This document shows, piece after piece, positions 5,805 to 6,121 of a DNA stretch of 6,121 bases. Within the stretch, counting starts at the first letter, position 1; the number at the start of each line of letters is the position of its first letter. The notes beneath the pieces were generated by a model. That model did not search any database. It was not told the DNA's origin and saw only the letters and a list, made by a program, of their open reading frames with translations. The stretch is from Moraxellaceae bacterium (GTDB lineage: Bacteria > Pseudomonadota > Gammaproteobacteria > Pseudomonadales > UBA3067). Where the stretch lies: contig NVTH01000137.1 in NCBI GenBank assembly GCA_002401525.1, positions 3,163-9,283 on the forward strand, given 5' to 3'. The translations under genes and the position numbers were made by a program.

Positions 5805-5835
5805 GTTGATTCTTAAGCTTTCAACAGTTGTTGAA
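5805..5835. promoter_or_regulatory. Palindromic operator in the regulator-symporter gap
   Basis: TTCAACA (5820-5826) and TGTTGAA (5829-5835) form a perfect 7-base palindrome with a 2-base centre. A third half-site GTTGA lies at 5805-5809, facing TCAAC at 5821-5825 around a central CTTAAG. The palindrome overlaps the -35 box of the symporter promoter and lies in the regulator's leader, just past its predicted start of transcription. This is the usual layout for a TetR-type repressor site. Binding by the adjacent regulator is inferred. Confidence 0.6.
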
Positions 5836-5859
5836 TAATTGGGTTTATCGAATTATAGT
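5831..5859 (+). promoter_or_regulatory. Sigma-70 promoter of the symporter gene
   Basis: TTGAAT (5831-5836, four of six to consensus) and TATAGT (5854-5859, five of six) are 17 bases apart. Transcription would start near 5866, giving a leader of about 29 bases before the ATG at 5895. The -35 box overlaps the right arm of the palindrome, so a bound repressor would block polymerase. Confidence 0.6.
5852..5857 (-). promoter_or_regulatory. -10 box of the regulator promoter
   Basis: The minus strand reads TATAAT here, a perfect -10 box, overlapping the -10 of the opposite promoter by four bases. No good -35 lies 16-18 bases upstream. Transcription would start near 5845 and cross the palindrome before the ATG at 5802. 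The two promoters cannot be occupied at the same time. Confidence 0.45.
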
Positions 5860-5894
5860 TCTTTGCAAATACAAGTGCGAGTAAAGAATAAACC

Positions 5895-6121
5895 ATGTCT
5901 CCAGAAATCTTTAAATATTTGTTAGTTGCGGCTTATGTCATTGTTGTTTACGGGCTCTCATGGGTAGGGATGCGTCGCACAAGCGACCTCAAAGGCTTTG
6001 CCATTGGTAACAAAGACATGAGTCCTTATTTAGTCGGTATCACGCTGGCGGCTACAATATCGTCAACAGCCACATTCGTCATTAATCCTGGTTTTATATA
6101 CACCCATGGTCTTTCGGCTTA
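5895..6121 (+). CDS. Sodium:solute symporter (SSS family), N-terminal 75 residues (cut by right edge)
   Basis: An ATG at 5895 opens a frame that runs off the right edge after 75 codons plus two bases. The protein begins MSPEIFKYLLVAAYVIVVYG, with a first membrane segment at about residues 7-25. Next comes the typical SSS stretch DLKGFAIGNKDMSPYLVGIT (31-50), and then a second segment with TLAATISSTATFVINPGF (50-67), the family's conserved first core helix near the sodium site. The SSS family imports solutes such as amino acids, sugars, acetate or other organic acids with sodium. The substrate cannot be told from this part. The ribosome binding site is weak (AAAG at 5883-5886). The gene is divergent from the PsrA-like regulator and shares its operator region, so regulated uptake of the regulator's ligand or a related compound is a reasonable inference. 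Confidence 0.85.
   Translation, partial: MSPEIFKYLLVAAYVIVVYGLSWVGMRRTSDLKGFAIGNKDMSPYLVGITLAATISSTATFVINPGFIYTHGLSA

Overview
The window looks like moderately AT-rich chromosomal DNA from a gammaproteobacterium, probably marine or environmental. This rests on gene style (a PsrA-like TetR regulator, an SSS symporter, a one-helix alpha/beta hydrolase), on short intergenic gaps with Shine-Dalgarno sites, and on normal stem-loop terminators. The genus cannot be fixed from this stretch alone. No rRNA, tRNA, CRISPR array, insertion sequence or phage gene was seen.

Left part (1-2344). Three minus-strand genes follow one another: the start of a small thioredoxin-fold-like protein cut by the left edge, a membrane-anchored alpha/beta hydrolase with its own terminator, and a 127-residue one-helix membrane protein of unknown function. 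The 355-base gap at 1990-2344 holds a likely promoter for the 127-residue gene. It also holds a plus-strand regulatory block (inverted repeat plus a consensus -10 box) placed before a 35-codon open frame.

Middle part (2345-4759). Two minus-strand membrane genes form a probable operon. One is a flippase-like protein of the lysylphosphatidylglycerol-synthase membrane-domain family (YbhN/AglD type). The other is a fusion of a HAD phosphatase and a UbiA-type prenyltransferase with the signature of decaprenyl-phosphate phosphoribosyltransferases. Together they suggest synthesis, dephosphorylation and membrane handling of a polyprenyl-phosphate-linked pentose. The epimerase partners expected for arabinose (DprE1/DprE2 type) are not in the window.

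Right part (4760-6121). A plus-strand gene for a STAS/SpoIIAA-like small protein lies head to head with the flippase gene, 27 bases away. Both seem to lack the normal N-terminus of their family and a good ribosome binding site, so this junction may be an old rearrangement point. The small gene overlaps by 67 bases, tail to tail, with a PsrA-like TetR regulator. That regulator is divergent from a sodium:solute symporter cut by the right edge, and the shared 92-base gap carries a palindromic operator and overlapping promoters.

No clear undescribed defence, mobile or RNA system was recognised. The best leads are the head-to-head junction, the HAD-UbiA/flippase pair, and the two operator-like intergenic regions.
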